A stretch of DNA of 26,612 nt, taken from IMG/VR virus record IMGVR_UViG_3300048918_000427, positions 1 to 26,612 of that record; one strand, written 5' to 3'. The notes beneath the pieces were generated by a model. It saw only the letters and a program-made list of their open reading frames with translations, was not told where the DNA came from and did no database searches. The position numbers and the translations under genes are program-made. The stretch comes from a virus. Shown in pieces: positions 1-7,288 of this stretch. Numbering within the stretch: the stretch's first letter is position 1; each line of letters begins with the position of its first letter.

Positions 1-1918
1 TAATGAATTTAACCCTAGCCTCATTCAAAACATCTCCCTGCTGGGTTTCGTTAATCGTGACCATTCGCATTCCATGAAGCCGTACGATCTCCGGCGTCGC
101 CCCTCCTGGTTGTTTGTTCGTCACCATAAGAGACGCGTCCGAACCCATAGCGTAGTCACCCATCAGCGAGAACATAGTCTCCCGAAACGTAGACTTCCCA
201 TTCGCCCCGTCGCCCCACCAAACAAAGATTTTCTCTTCGCCTGTCTGCCCCGTCAGCGTATAGCCCATGACCCGCTGCACATACCCCTGCATATCTTCCG
301 GCAAGATTCGCCTCAGAAATTCCAACCACCTGGGGCAGGTCGCTTTCGGGTCATAAGCGACCGCCGCCCGCTTCAGCACATAGTCCTCCCGTTTAGGAGG
401 CCGGAATTCCCCTGACCTCAAATCAATCAGTCCGTTTTGGACCCCCAAAATCAGTGGGTCTGCATCTATCTGCCTTGGATAAAGGGACATGCCAGGCTCG
501 CTTTCCGCCAGAGTGATTGCGGCGTTGATCCTGGCGGCAGCCTGGCTTTTCATGGCGTGTGAGCGAAAGGCCTTGCGCCTGTCCTCGTCCTTAATTTTCA
601 TAGCCTCTGGGAACATGCTTTCGCATGAGTCCTTGGCCAGCCATTCGATATTCTTGCTGTCGTCCAGGACCCAGTGGTCTTGGTCCCAGATCAGCCAGTT
701 CTTCCAGGCATGCACCCGTCGCAGATCCACCCCGTGCAATCGAACCAGCCGGATCGCGTTGCCCAGATCAGTGAACCGTTCCTCGCGAATAGGGCCTGGG
801 TCATCCACAGGCGCGCCGTCAGGCCCAACCGGCGGGGTCGGGGGTATCCTGTCAGGAAAATCAAACCGATAGCTCCAGGACGGGTCTACCATGTTCGCCG
901 CCCAGAAAATTGAAGCAGCTGACCAGTTATAGTCCTTGCTAGCTACGTCCTCCCATTTCATCTGCAAAGCTTCTCGGCCAAACTTACCCCCACAGGATTT
1001 GTCTGGCTCTAAGAACTTAGCCGATTTAGCTGACCATTCGACAAACAGCTCGAACCATTCCGGCCCGTCGCCATCCCTGCTTTCCCGTTCCAAAGCTACA
1101 CAGAATGGAAACCACAGATTCCGATCGTCACTGGACACCTTTTCAAGAGCTGCCTTGACCCGATCGAATTCAGCCGGCGGCCTAGAGAATGGGTTATCCG
1201 GCCGACTGGCTGTTCTCCCACCACCTGGTTTCCGCTGGAAGTGGTGGTGCTCCTCCAAGAAAGAGCAGAGGGCTTCGATCAGTTTTTCAGCTTCCGCCTC
1301 TTCAATGAGAGGCAGATCTTTAAGGCCAACCTCGCCAGGGGAGCCGCCGTGCCAGACGTAATCCCCACCTGTATCAGGGTGGCGACCGAACGCTACGAAC
1401 TGCTGGCCTTGGCCAAGGAATTCGAGCTGGTCGTACTTAGGCTTGCCGTCCACAATAATATGAGACGTGAATTGGATATTCTTTTTCCGGAACCCATTGA
1501 CTGTCCTAAACGGGATCAGGCGCTTCGGAGGCTGGCCAACCCGGATCAGGATCTTGCCCCGGTCCTTGAACCAGTTCAGGACGAATTCTTCCGCCGCCTG
1601 AGCTCCAGCCTCACCCATGATATCAATATCAAACCCTGGGACAGTGGCAGATAAGATGCCAGTGCTGAGCTGCCGGGGGTACTGCCCTTCCCAACCGGCG
1701 ATCATCCTTTCAGATGCCTCGCCCATGTTCTGCCAGCCATTAATCTTAGGGGCCTTGCCTTCGATCGGGATAGGCGGGAACCCTGCGGACCTCAGCAGCA
1801 ATCGCCGTCTGGTCACTTCACCCGTGTTCGCAGGGAAGTGAAGGACTGTCCCCTTGGAGATCTTCCCACCAATTTTTGGGGGTTTACTACCGGAATCATT
1901 TGAGTCATCATCTGACAT
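1..1918 (-). CDS. Primase-helicase: Prim-Pol domain fused to P4/D5-type SF3 helicase (3' end off window)
   Basis: The frame opens at ATG 1918 and stays open for 639 codons to the left edge, so the C-terminus is missing. The first 200 or so residues look like a bifunctional primase/polymerase (Prim-Pol) domain: a GFDIDIMG motif near residues 95-102 supplies the two metal-binding aspartates, and a later QFVAFGRHPDTGGDYVW stretch matches the conserved G.H..TG..Y.W block. The C-terminal third resembles the D5_N/P4 primase region followed by an SF3 helicase: Walker A WWGDGANGKSTF near residue 567-578 and a TINET sensor-like motif near 618. It would prime and unwind phage DNA at the fork. The start lies after two tandem copies of a leader carrying AAGGA. 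Domain calls are from motifs, with no search run. Confidence is high for the primase-helicase role. Confidence 0.9.
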   Translation of the reverse strand, partial: MSDDDSNDSGSKPPKIGGKISKGTVLHFPANTGEVTRRRLLLRSAGFPPIPIEGKAPKINGWQNMGEASERMIAGWEGQYPRQLSTGILSATVPGFDIDIMGEAGAQAAEEFVLNWFKDRGKILIRVGQPPKRLIPFRTVNGFRKKNIQFTSHIIVDGKPKYDQLEFLGQGQQFVAFGRHPDTGGDYVWHGGSPGEVGLKDLPLIEEAEAEKLIEALCSFLEEHHHFQRKPGGGRTASRPDNPFSRPPAEFDRVKAALEKVSSDDRNLWFPFCVALERESRDGDGPEWFELFVEWSAKSAKFLEPDKSCGGKFGREALQMKWEDVASKDYNWSAASIFWAANMVDPSWSYRFDFPDRIPPTPPVGPDGAPVDDPGPIREERFTDLGNAIRLVRLHGVDLRRVHAWKNWLIWDQDHWVLDDSKNIEWLAKDSCESMFPEAMKIKDEDRRKAFRSHAMKSQAAARINAAITLAESEPGMSLYPRQIDADPLILGVQNGLIDLRSGEFRPPKREDYVLKRAAVAYDPKATCPRWLEFLRRILPEDMQGYVQRVMGYTLTGQTGEEKIFVWWGDGANGKSTFRETMFSLMGDYAMGSDASLMVTNKQPGGATPEIVRLHGMRMVTINETQQGDVLNEARVKFI

Positions 1919-1921
1919 GTT

Positions 1922-1967
1922 CGATGTGTCCTTCGTTTAAGGTCCGATGTGTCCTTGCTTTAAGGTC
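1922..1967 (-). repeat. Two tandem 23-bp repeats in the primase leader
   Basis: Positions 1922-1944 and 1945-1967 are head-to-tail copies differing at two adjacent bases (CG against GC). On the minus strand each copy carries AAGGACACATCG, so the Shine-Dalgarno-like AAGGA is duplicated; the proximal copy sits about 10 nt before ATG 1918. It could be a slippage duplication, a repressor or regulatory-RNA site, or a double ribosome landing site. Confidence 0.8.
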
Positions 1968-2019
1968 TGATGGTCTGAAGAAGGTACGCAGTTTTGGTCG
2001 GCTGCTAGATTTCGAACAG

Positions 2020-2055
2020 AAACCCTGGCGTCTTTGATTAGGCGTCAGGGTTTTT
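2020..2055. terminator. Hairpin with T-run, possible terminator
   Basis: AAACCCTGGCGTC (2020-2032) pairs with GGCGTCAGGGTTT (2041-2053), with two G-U pairs and an 8-nt loop; TTTTT ends the stem on the plus strand. On the minus strand the downstream T-run is weak (TTTCTGTT). It overlaps the last codon of the 60-residue gene, so it may attenuate transcription into the primase gene. Confidence 0.5.
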
Positions 2056-2220
2056 CGTGTGGGGGAAGAGGGTAGGAAACAAGAAGTGGTCTGCTTCTGT
2101 CAATTCCCGCCGTTCTCGTTTTAAAAGTTTCTTCAATTCTTGAAATTCTTCATCAACCTTTTTCCGCCGAACCCGCTCTCGGCGATTCCATTCTTTCATA
2201 CTTTCTTTTTTAGTCGGCAC
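2038..2220 (-). CDS. Small basic, helical hypothetical protein (60 aa)
   Basis: A GTG start at 2220 is chosen because a strong GGGAGG Shine-Dalgarno lies 7 nt upstream; an internal ATG (residue 8) has none as good. The product is very rich in Lys, Arg and Glu and should form a long charged helix, with a short FLFPTLFPHTKNPDA tail. No known domain is recognised. It sits just downstream of a terminator-like hairpin and upstream of the primase gene, so it may be co-transcribed with primase. A nucleic-acid-binding or primase-accessory role is possible but not shown. Confidence 0.6.
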   Translation of the reverse strand: MPTKKESMKEWNRRERVRRKKVDEEFQELKKLLKRERRELTEADHFLFPTLFPHTKNPDA

Positions 2221-2238
2221 AAATTTCCTCCCGTCAAG

Positions 2239-2272
2239 AAAAAGGGCAGCCAGACGATACGCTGGCTACCCC
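2239..2272 (-). terminator. Rho-independent terminator, minus strand
   Basis: Stem GGGCAGCCAG (2244-2253) with CTGGCTACCC (2262-2271), one mismatch, 8-nt loop. On the minus strand the hairpin is followed by TTTTTCTT. It sits downstream of the 2305-3006 gene and directly before the ribosome-binding site of the next gene, so leaky read-through could feed the primase operon. Confidence 0.8.
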
Positions 2273-2304
2273 AAAGTGTAAACGTCATATTTCCTATGAA
2301 GTGA

Positions 2305-3006
2305 TTACTTACGCGAACGCCCGACCCGCTTCGGAGCAGCGGCAGCCACGACTTCCTCTTCCGCTTCCTCCGTATCGTCCGGCACCGCGAACAGCGATCC
2401 CTTTTCCCAACCCACTAGGCTGAGGACTGGGAACTTGATACGGCCATATGCCTTGTTCGAGTGCATATAGCTGTCGACCCCGAGTTCCATAATCGGGTTC
2501 ATGCCTTCGTGACCGGCCATGCCGTCGCCGTACGCCACCATAAATTTCCCTACCGCGGTTCTACCCCCGGTGGAGTTCGTGATGAACGTCGCCGCAGTGG
2601 CTTCGGTGTACTTCTTGCCGACCGGCTTAAGAAGCATACGGGAAGTCGCGACCCATGGGTCACGGGGCTTGCCGTTCTGGTCGAGTTCCCACATCTCTTG
2701 GTCGTGGTCGCCAAGAGTCGAACGAGGGACAGGACGGTAGCGGTCCAGCGGCCTGCCAGAAACTTCCTGGGTCGGCTTGCTGTCGAACCACCTGACCCAG
2801 CCGACATACAACGCCTCCATAGAAGCGACGTATCGAGTGCCGACGGGGACTTCCTCGTTTTCCATACCGAGGAGCCAATCGCCCTTGTTGAACTTCAAGA
2901 GCTTGCCGATGATATTGCCGCCGGCCTGACTGGCGACCTCTTCCCCATATTCCTGGAAGAAGTTCTTGGCGGGTGGGACCTGATTGAGTTTTACGATTTC
3001 TGACAT
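2305..3006 (-). CDS. Conserved phage protein of unknown function, candidate ssDNA-binding role (233 aa)
   Basis: This is a complete frame from ATG 3006 with its own promoter region and terminator. I recognise the general pattern (a KFNKGDW...EEVPVGTRYVA block, then GWVRW and PRDPW) from hypothetical proteins of alphaproteobacterial phages and prophages, but no function is established to my knowledge. The mixed fold is followed by an acidic stretch (DDTEEAEEEVV) and a short basic end (PKRVGRSRK). An acidic tail is typical of SSB-like proteins that recruit replication partners, and no classical SSB is seen in the window. The ssDNA-binding idea is inference only. Confidence 0.8.
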   Translation of the reverse strand: MSEIVKLNQVPPAKNFFQEYGEEVASQAGGNIIGKLLKFNKGDWLLGMENEEVPVGTRYVASMEALYVGWVRWFDSKPTQEVSGRPLDRYRPVPRSTLGDHDQEMWELDQNGKPRDPWVATSRMLLKPVGKKYTEATAATFITNSTGGRTAVGKFMVAYGDGMAGHEGMNPIMELGVDSYMHSNKAYGRIKFPVLSLVGWEKGSLFAVPDDTEEAEEEVVAAAAPKRVGRSRK

Positions 3007-3054
3007 CTGGTTTCCGATTCTAGTTCCGTGGTTTTCCCGTTTCCGGGCATAAAG

Positions 3055-3083
3055 ACCTTATCATACCTTCGCGAAGGGGTAAA
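3055..3083 (-). promoter_or_regulatory. Likely promoter and operator for the 2305-3006 gene
   Basis: On the minus strand, TTTACC (3083-3078) is followed after 17 nt by TAAGGT (3060-3055). The spacer holds a perfect 12-bp palindrome CCTTCGCGAAGG (3066-3077) and ends in GTATGA, like the plus-strand promoters. An alternative -10, TATGAT, lies at 3065-3060. The palindrome is a good candidate repressor site. Confidence 0.45.
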
Positions 3084-3106
3084 CATATTATTTTTATGAA
3101 TAGGGG

Positions 3107-3135
3107 TTTACTTATCCATAAATATGAGACATATA
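3107..3135 (+). promoter_or_regulatory. Sigma70-like promoter, family member A
   Basis: TTTACT (3107-3112), 17-nt spacer, CATATA (3130-3135). It has the same spacer start (TATCCATA) and downstream leader (TCAAATCAACCC, then CGGAGAC) as the promoter at 7227. It drives the small-gene operon starting at 3169. Confidence 0.75.
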
Positions 3136-3168
3136 CATCAAATCAACCCTGAACCCGGAGACAAAAAC

Positions 3169-3393
3169 ATGACTTTCTCTCTTTCTATCGAAACCACTGA
3201 CGGCAAGACCTTCCCCTGGAAGTTCCTGTCCAAACTCACTGAAGACCAGGCGCGCACTGTGGCCATCAGCCACTTCAACGCCCGCCGCCACTACCGCCTG
3301 CCGGTCGTATCGGTCGCCTTGATCAAAGACGGCCAGGTGTGGGACGTGTACGACGGCCAGTGGGCCACCACGATTAACGGCTGGTGGAACTGA
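3169..3393 (+). CDS. Hypothetical small protein (74 aa)
   Basis: The start is ATG 3169, preceded by CCGGAG at good spacing. An in-frame ATG at 3124 lies inside the promoter -10 region and is rejected. The product begins MTFSLSIETTDGKTFPW and ends DGQWATTINGWWN, and looks like a small beta-rich fold with several aromatic residues. I do not recognise the family. It is the first gene of a coupled operon and its stop overlaps the next start (TGATG), so it is probably translated together with the cyclotransferase-like gene. Confidence 0.7.
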   Translation: MTFSLSIETTDGKTFPWKFLSKLTEDQARTVAISHFNARRHYRLPVVSVALIKDGQVWDVYDGQWATTINGWWN

Positions 3394-3995
3394 TGGCTAA
3401 AAAGAATAAACTCTACGTCCCTCGCCAGCGCTTCCATTCGTGGAGGCGCTTCGCTCGGCCGAGACGGGCTTTGGTGTGGGCTTACGGCTCAAACCTCAGC
3501 ATCGACCAGATGATCGACCGTTGCCCTTCAGCCTCGCCTATCGACAAGCTGACGCTCGGGAACACGCGCATAGTGTTCCGCGGCTTCGCTGACCTTGAGA
3601 CCCATGAGGGGTCCACGGCTGCCGGCGGGCTCTGGCGCATCGACCAGAAGTGCGAAGACGACCTTGACCGGTTCGAGGGCCTGTACCGGAAGCTGTATTT
3701 CATCGTGACCCACGGGTCAGAGCAGGAAGAGTGCCTGTTCTATCAGATGCGGTTCCCCCACGGGATCATGCCTCCGACCCAGGATTATTACGACCGGATA
3801 GCCGAAGGCTACCGGGACTTCGACCTGCAAATGGACACGCTGGAGAACGCCTTGGCTCATTCCTATGAAGACAAGGCCCTGACCCAGCAGCTATGGGAAC
3901 GGCGGAAGCGGCAGGGCAAACCCCCTTACGCTTTTCACCTGACCCCGCAAGACCTGAAAGAAGTAGGCATTAACCCGAAAAGGAAACGCGCATGA
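3393..3995 (+). CDS. Gamma-glutamylcyclotransferase-fold protein 1 (200 aa)
   Basis: VWAYGSNL near residues 28-35 matches the substrate-loop motif YGSNL of the GGCT family, and LDRFEG further on holds the usual catalytic Glu position. Known family members release 5-oxoproline from gamma-glutamyl amino acids or gamma-glutamyl amines; the phage substrate is unknown. A basic N-terminal extension precedes the fold and a basic tail (NPKRKRA) ends it. The start is ATG 3393 in a TGATG overlap; an upstream in-frame GTG at 3384 is less likely. Next gene overlaps by ATGA. A second GGCT-fold gene lies at 7289. Confidence 0.85.
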   Translation: MAKKNKLYVPRQRFHSWRRFARPRRALVWAYGSNLSIDQMIDRCPSASPIDKLTLGNTRIVFRGFADLETHEGSTAAGGLWRIDQKCEDDLDRFEGLYRKLYFIVTHGSEQEECLFYQMRFPHGIMPPTQDYYDRIAEGYRDFDLQMDTLENALAHSYEDKALTQQLWERRKRQGKPPYAFHLTPQDLKEVGINPKRKRA

Positions 3996-4219
3996 AATTC
4001 AAGTACGCAGACCAAACCCTGCAGGGTGTCCACTACCTCGATATTGTCAAGGCCATGCAGTCCCATTCCCTGTTCGACCAGGAAAAGCCGATGGGGGTCT
4101 ACATGAAGGAAGCGGCCGCCCGCGGCAAGATGCAATCCGGTAAAGTGATTCGGTCAGACACGGCCGATAACTTTGTCAAGGATCTGGTCGCGGCCGGCCT
4201 GCTCGAGGAGTTGAAGTAG
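3992..4219 (+). CDS. Hypothetical small protein (75 aa)
   Basis: ATG 3992 overlaps the previous stop (ATGA) with AAAGGAAA upstream, so the gene is translationally coupled. The protein looks mostly helical, beginning MKFKYADQTLQGVHYLD and ending in a hydrophobic amphipathic segment (VKDLVAAGLLEELK). That pattern is compatible with a small winged-helix or oligomerisation domain, but I recognise no family. The operon context suggests an early host-takeover or regulatory function (inference). Confidence 0.7.
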   Translation: MKFKYADQTLQGVHYLDIVKAMQSHSLFDQEKPMGVYMKEAAARGKMQSGKVIRSDTADNFVKDLVAAGLLEELK

Positions 4220-4221
4220 TC

Positions 4222-4386
4222 ATGGTCGAGCCTAACCGACTGATGGAGGTTCTGCTGCAGATCCGAGCGGATATCAGACGCCAGGATCAACGCATAGACC
4301 ACGAGTTCAGCGAAATTCGGGACAGTCTAAGACGGATTGACGAACGCATCGACGGCCTAGTCGCTAAACTTGAGAAAATCCAGTGA
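4222..4386 (+). CDS. Short coiled-coil protein (54 aa)
   Basis: ATG 4222 begins two bases after the previous stop; GGAG and GAAG lie upstream. The product starts MVEPNRLMEVLLQIRADI and continues with heptad-like spacing of Ile and Leu among Arg, Asp and Glu, ending LVAKLEKIQ. It should form a single amphipathic helix and probably a coiled coil. The stop overlaps the GTG of the next gene (GTGA), which supports it as a real coupled gene. Function is unknown. Confidence 0.6.
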   Translation: MVEPNRLMEVLLQIRADIRRQDQRIDHEFSEIRDSLRRIDERIDGLVAKLEKIQ

Positions 4387-4700
4387 CCCCGCACCTGGTT
4401 ATCCTTAAGCCAGACGGCGAAACCCTGTCCTATGTGATTACCCGGCTGCCGACGGCTGAAGAACTGCTCGACCTGATCGGCGGGTGGATCACAGAAGTTC
4501 CAGGTTTCACGTCTTGGGCAGGGTCGCCTTGCGTCGCATACTGCGACGAAGATGGCGACCGGCAGAACCTGCCGAAGAACATGCTGGCGACCAAGGCCTG
4601 GATGAAAGTCCACCCTGAAGCGTTCGATATCCTGACCGGCACTGTAGTCCTGGTGGTCGGCCCGCACGACTTCTTGCATGGGGAGTGCTGCAGTTCATGA
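4383..4700 (+). CDS. DUF3846-like protein (105 aa)
   Basis: GTG 4383 overlaps the previous stop (GTGA). The sequence carries the features I associate with DUF3846: a LIGGWITEVPG segment, then CVAYCDEDGDRQNLPKN with Asn-Leu-Pro, and a C-terminal DILTGTVVLVVG strand. Family proteins are common in phages and mobile elements and have no well-established biochemical role. It lies mid-operon, and its stop overlaps the next start (ATGA). The family call is from memory of the motif. Confidence 0.75.
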   Translation: MTPHLVILKPDGETLSYVITRLPTAEELLDLIGGWITEVPGFTSWAGSPCVAYCDEDGDRQNLPKNMLATKAWMKVHPEAFDILTGTVVLVVGPHDFLHGECCSS

Positions 4701-5014
4701 AATTCGAAGGCAAGCGCAAGCAAAAGCCAGTCACACTCTCAAAAACCCAGTTTACATCCTCAAAGAAAGATGACATAAGAACGACCATGAACCTGTACCC
4801 ATTCCACGACGTCGCCAAAACCGCAGCCCGGAGAATGGCTGAGGGTTGGGACATACATCAGCAGTTCACTTGCTCCGGCTGTGGCGTGAAGCAGACGATG
4901 GGCGATAAAAACAGATTCTTCACCGAAGGGAAGTGTGAAGAGTGCGGCCACATCACGGATATTCAGCGGAACGGCTGTAACTTTATGGCAATGACCAGGA
5001 TGACTAAACCATGA
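4697..5014 (+). CDS. Zinc-ribbon protein (105 aa)
   Basis: The start is ATG 4697 in an ATGA overlap, with GGGAG upstream; an alternative ATG at 4790 would begin at MNLYPFHDVAK. The C-terminal half has two Cys pairs, CSGC and CEEC, spaced for a zinc ribbon, with GKCEECGHITDI in the second and a later NGCNFM. This layout is familiar from phage hypothetical proteins. It probably binds zinc and may contact nucleic acid or protein. The 35-residue Lys-rich N-terminal part may be non-conserved if the shorter start is used. Confidence 0.75.
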   Translation: MKFEGKRKQKPVTLSKTQFTSSKKDDIRTTMNLYPFHDVAKTAARRMAEGWDIHQQFTCSGCGVKQTMGDKNRFFTEGKCEECGHITDIQRNGCNFMAMTRMTKP

Positions 5015-5202
5015 AAACAATCAAATGCAGTATCTGCCATAAGCCGATCCTCCCCCATCCTCTCAGTGGATGGGCAGGCGGCAATAACGCTGAGCCGGTC
5101 AGCCCCGGCAGGTGCTGTGATGAATGCGATATGACAGTCGTCATCCCCGAACGGATTTTTCGTATCGAACTCGCGCAGCAGGAGGGTCGCGTTCCTAAAT
5201 AA
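5011..5202 (+). CDS. Small Cys-rich zinc-binding phage protein (63 aa)
   Basis: ATG 5011 overlaps the previous stop (ATGA). The protein has CSIC near the start and CCDEC later, with the intervening LSGWAGGNNAEPVSPGR and the following VVIPERI. I recognise this as a widespread phage hypothetical protein with a treble-clef-like or ribbon zinc site. Its function is not known to me. It is the last gene before a 240-nt intergenic region with a strong terminator, so it ends the first plus-strand operon. Confidence 0.75.
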   Translation: MKTIKCSICHKPILPHPLSGWAGGNNAEPVSPGRCCDECDMTVVIPERIFRIELAQQEGRVPK

Positions 5203-5336
5203 CGTCCTGCAGCCAGTGGGAAAGCGGGTGAAGTCTCCCGTGTCTCCCCCAAGACGAAACGGCCTTGCGGTCGCCCAATAGTGGTCTCCGTTCTGTGGGG
5301 TTCGATAAGTCTGACGGGTCCTTTCTCGAACTGGTA
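5203..5336 (+). other. Non-coding stretch with hairpin potential; no gene seen
   Basis: No credible reading frame or tRNA is found. An inverted pair GTTCGA (near 5310) and TCGAAC (near 5325) can fold, and GGG/CCC segments near 5225-5252 can form a small hairpin. The stretch ends in the terminator at 5337-5378. It may be a 3' untranslated region or a small RNA. Confidence 0.3.
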
Positions 5337-5378
5337 AAAGGGTCGGCGCTTTATCCTTTCAGCGCCGGCCCTTTTTTT
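5337..5378 (+). terminator. Strong rho-independent terminator
   Basis: GGGTCGGCGCT (5340-5350) pairs with AGCGCCGGCCC (5361-5371) with one G-U pair; flanking A and T bases extend the stem and TTTTTTT (5372-5378) follows. It ends the operon that starts at 3169. Confidence 0.9.
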
Positions 5379-5390
5379 ATGAAAAAATTA

Positions 5391-5419
5391 TTTACATATT
5401 CATAAAATCATGTCATATT
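5391..5419 (+). promoter_or_regulatory. Sigma70-like promoter, family member C
   Basis: TTTACA (5391-5396), 17-nt spacer, CATATT (5414-5419), then TCTTGAAATCAAC before the CAGGAG ribosome-binding site of the helicase gene. It matches the promoters at 3107 and 7227 in spacing and leader. Confidence 0.8.
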
Positions 5420-5445
5420 CTTGAAATCAACTTCAGGAGAGACAC

Positions 5446-6927
5446 ATGGACCCCACCGTTCAGCAACAGAAATTCATCACTGCCCTCGTCAGCACCACCG
5501 CCAATATCGCGTTGGTCGCCAGGGCCGGAACCGGCAAGACCACCACCATCCTGCTCGGCGTCGCCGCTTACCATTCCGCCTATCCGCAGGATGAAGTGGT
5601 CGTCTGCGCTTTCAATAAAGCTATCGCCGTAGAGATCCAGGGCAAGTTGAAGGCCCAGGGGTACGACTGGCGCAAGGTCCAGGGTTCGACAATCCACGCC
5701 CTCGGCAATTCCATTCTGCAGAAAGTTTTCCCCTCCCAGATCGAGGGCAAGAAAATCCTGAACCTGGTTAAGGCCAGGAACGAGCCAGTCTTCGCCCAGT
5801 ACGGCGCGCAGATCATTTCCCTCGTCCGCTACGCCAAAGGCGCAGGCGTCGGGTTTTTCCAGGATATGCCGATCGGTGATCTGTCGGTCTGGTACAGGCT
5901 GGCTGAGCATTACGATATCAACGGTTTCGACGACACGTCAGAAATGGATGCTGTCGTGGCTGCCGCCCAGTCGATTTACCAGGCCTCCCTCGCCCAGACC
6001 GATATCATCGACTTTGACGATATGATCCTGTTCCCGCTGATTAAAAACCTGCGGGTCAGGTTCCCGAAGGATCTGGTCATCCTCGACGAAGCGCAGGACC
6101 TTTCCCGCGCCCGCCAGGCCTTGGCCAAGAAATTCGTCAAGCCGTTCACTGGCCGAATGGTTATCGTCGGCGACGACAAGCAGGCGATCTACGGGTTCTC
6201 CGGCGCGGACGCTGAAGCCCTGCAGAACCTCACGGTCGAGCTGAACGCCGTGACCCTGCCTCTAACGGTGACCTGGCGCTGCCCACAAGCGGTGGTCCGT
6301 GAGGCCCAACGGCTGGTGCCGGATATCGAGTGCGCCTCGACCCGTGAAGGTGAAGTCTTGCACCTGGACGCCCTGCCTGAGCTCACTGCGATGGACGCCA
6401 TTCTGTGCCGGAACACTGCGCCTCTTATCACCCTGGCCTATGGCCTGATCCGCAAAGGCGTCCCCTGCAAAGTCGAAGGCCGGGCGATCGGCGAAGGCCT
6501 GCTGACCCTGGTCGATCGCTGGAAGGTTTCTTCAGTCGACTCGTTCCTCCGCCGCCTCGAAGATTACCGGGCTCGAGAGATCCAGAAAGCGATGGCCCGC
6601 GGTAATGACGCCAAGGTCGAAGAGGTCACAGACCGAGTGGAAACCTTGGTCCAGATCTGCCAGGCTGTCACCGCCCGCCGGCTGCACACGCTGGAGGCAG
6701 TGCGCCAGTTCATTAACGACCTGTTCGCGGACGATGTAGCCGGGGTCTTGACCCTTGCCACTTATCACCGCAGCAAGGGCAGGGAATGGGGCAGGGTTTA
6801 TCTCTGGGAGCATTCTAAGCGTTGCCCCTCCCGCGCTGCTCGGCTGCCCTGGCAGCAAGAACAGGAACGTAACCTGGCCTACGTCGCCATTACCCGCGTG
6901 AAGGAGACCCTCGGCTATGTCAATTGA
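5446..6927 (+). CDS. UvrD/PcrA-like SF1 DNA helicase (493 aa)
   Basis: Helicase motifs appear in order: Q-motif region near residue 7, Walker A ARAGTGKTTT (25-34), motif Ia STIHALG (81-87), Walker B VILDEAQD (211-218), motif III GDDKQAIYGFSGAD (242-255), motif IV TWRCPQAVV, motif V LATYHRSKGREW and motif VI AYVAITR near the C-terminus. All ATPase residues look intact, so it is probably an active 3'-5' translocase acting in replication, recombination or repair. At 493 residues it is shorter than UvrD (about 720), with reduced 1B and 2B regions. ATG 5446 has CAGGAG upstream. It overlaps the next gene by 11 nt. Confidence 0.93.
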   Translation: MDPTVQQQKFITALVSTTANIALVARAGTGKTTTILLGVAAYHSAYPQDEVVVCAFNKAIAVEIQGKLKAQGYDWRKVQGSTIHALGNSILQKVFPSQIEGKKILNLVKARNEPVFAQYGAQIISLVRYAKGAGVGFFQDMPIGDLSVWYRLAEHYDINGFDDTSEMDAVVAAAQSIYQASLAQTDIIDFDDMILFPLIKNLRVRFPKDLVILDEAQDLSRARQALAKKFVKPFTGRMVIVGDDKQAIYGFSGADAEALQNLTVELNAVTLPLTVTWRCPQAVVREAQRLVPDIECASTREGEVLHLDALPELTAMDAILCRNTAPLITLAYGLIRKGVPCKVEGRAIGEGLLTLVDRWKVSSVDSFLRRLEDYRAREIQKAMARGNDAKVEEVTDRVETLVQICQAVTARRLHTLEAVRQFINDLFADDVAGVLTLATYHRSKGREWGRVYLWEHSKRCPSRAARLPWQQEQERNLAYVAITRVKETLGYVN

Positions 6928-7219
6928 CAAAGCCCGTATCCCGGCCCTCATGGCAGTCACTGACTACATGAGGGTCGAGTCTATCTTGGTCGAAAACTAC
7001 GGCCAGATCGCGTTAAGCGACCCCCAAGGATTGCATGAGCGATCGTTGGCTGCTGCGTTAAACCGGGCTGAACTGAAAGGACGGCCTGTGTCTGCAGAAT
7101 CAATGTTGGTTGAGTTGACATTGTTCCAGAAATTAACGCCAAGAAAAGCGCATAAGTTCATGATAGAAATCGCCGCTCTTCTGGCTCCGGAATTCGAAAG
7201 AGAAAGAAATATCCAGTAA
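6917..7219 (+). CDS. Hypothetical helical protein (100 aa)
   Basis: ATG 6917 lies inside the end of the helicase gene, with AAGGAG upstream, so it is coupled to it. The predicted protein is soluble and largely helical, with a central SDPQGLHERSLAAALNRAEL segment and a charged end (EFERERNIQ). No known motif or family is recognised. Close coupling suggests a helicase partner or accessory factor (inference). A promoter for the next operon starts 8 nt downstream and no terminator is seen between them. Confidence 0.7.
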   Translation: MSIDKARIPALMAVTDYMRVESILVENYGQIALSDPQGLHERSLAAALNRAELKGRPVSAESMLVELTLFQKLTPRKAHKFMIEIAALLAPEFERERNIQ

Positions 7220-7226
7220 AAGATGA

Positions 7227-7255
7227 TTTACTTATCCATAGGTTCATGACATATT
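7227..7255 (+). promoter_or_regulatory. Sigma70-like promoter, family member B
   Basis: TTTACT (7227-7232), 17-nt spacer beginning TATCCATA and ending TCATGA, CATATT (7250-7255), then TTCAAATCAACCCC and CGGAGAC. Nearly the same as the promoter at 3107 through to the ribosome-binding site. Confidence 0.82.
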
Positions 7256-7288
7256 CTTCAAATCAACCCCTGACCAACGGAGACTCAA

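Noticed and set aside
74-1841. Several plus-strand open frames opposite the primase-helicase gene
   Set aside because: They are antisense to a long frame with clear Prim-Pol and SF3 motifs, show Arg/Pro/Ser-rich composition and have no coupled starts.
2461-3003. A 180-residue plus-strand frame opposite the 2305-3006 gene
   Set aside because: It lies fully inside the better-supported minus-strand gene, which has a promoter, terminator and recognisable protein pattern.
3124-3168. Upstream ATG in frame with the 3169 gene
   Set aside because: The ATG is within the -10 region of the promoter, and the ribosome-binding site fits ATG 3169.
5203-5339. A tRNA-like GGTTCGA segment near 5309
   Set aside because: No acceptor stem, anticodon arm or cloverleaf can be built around it.
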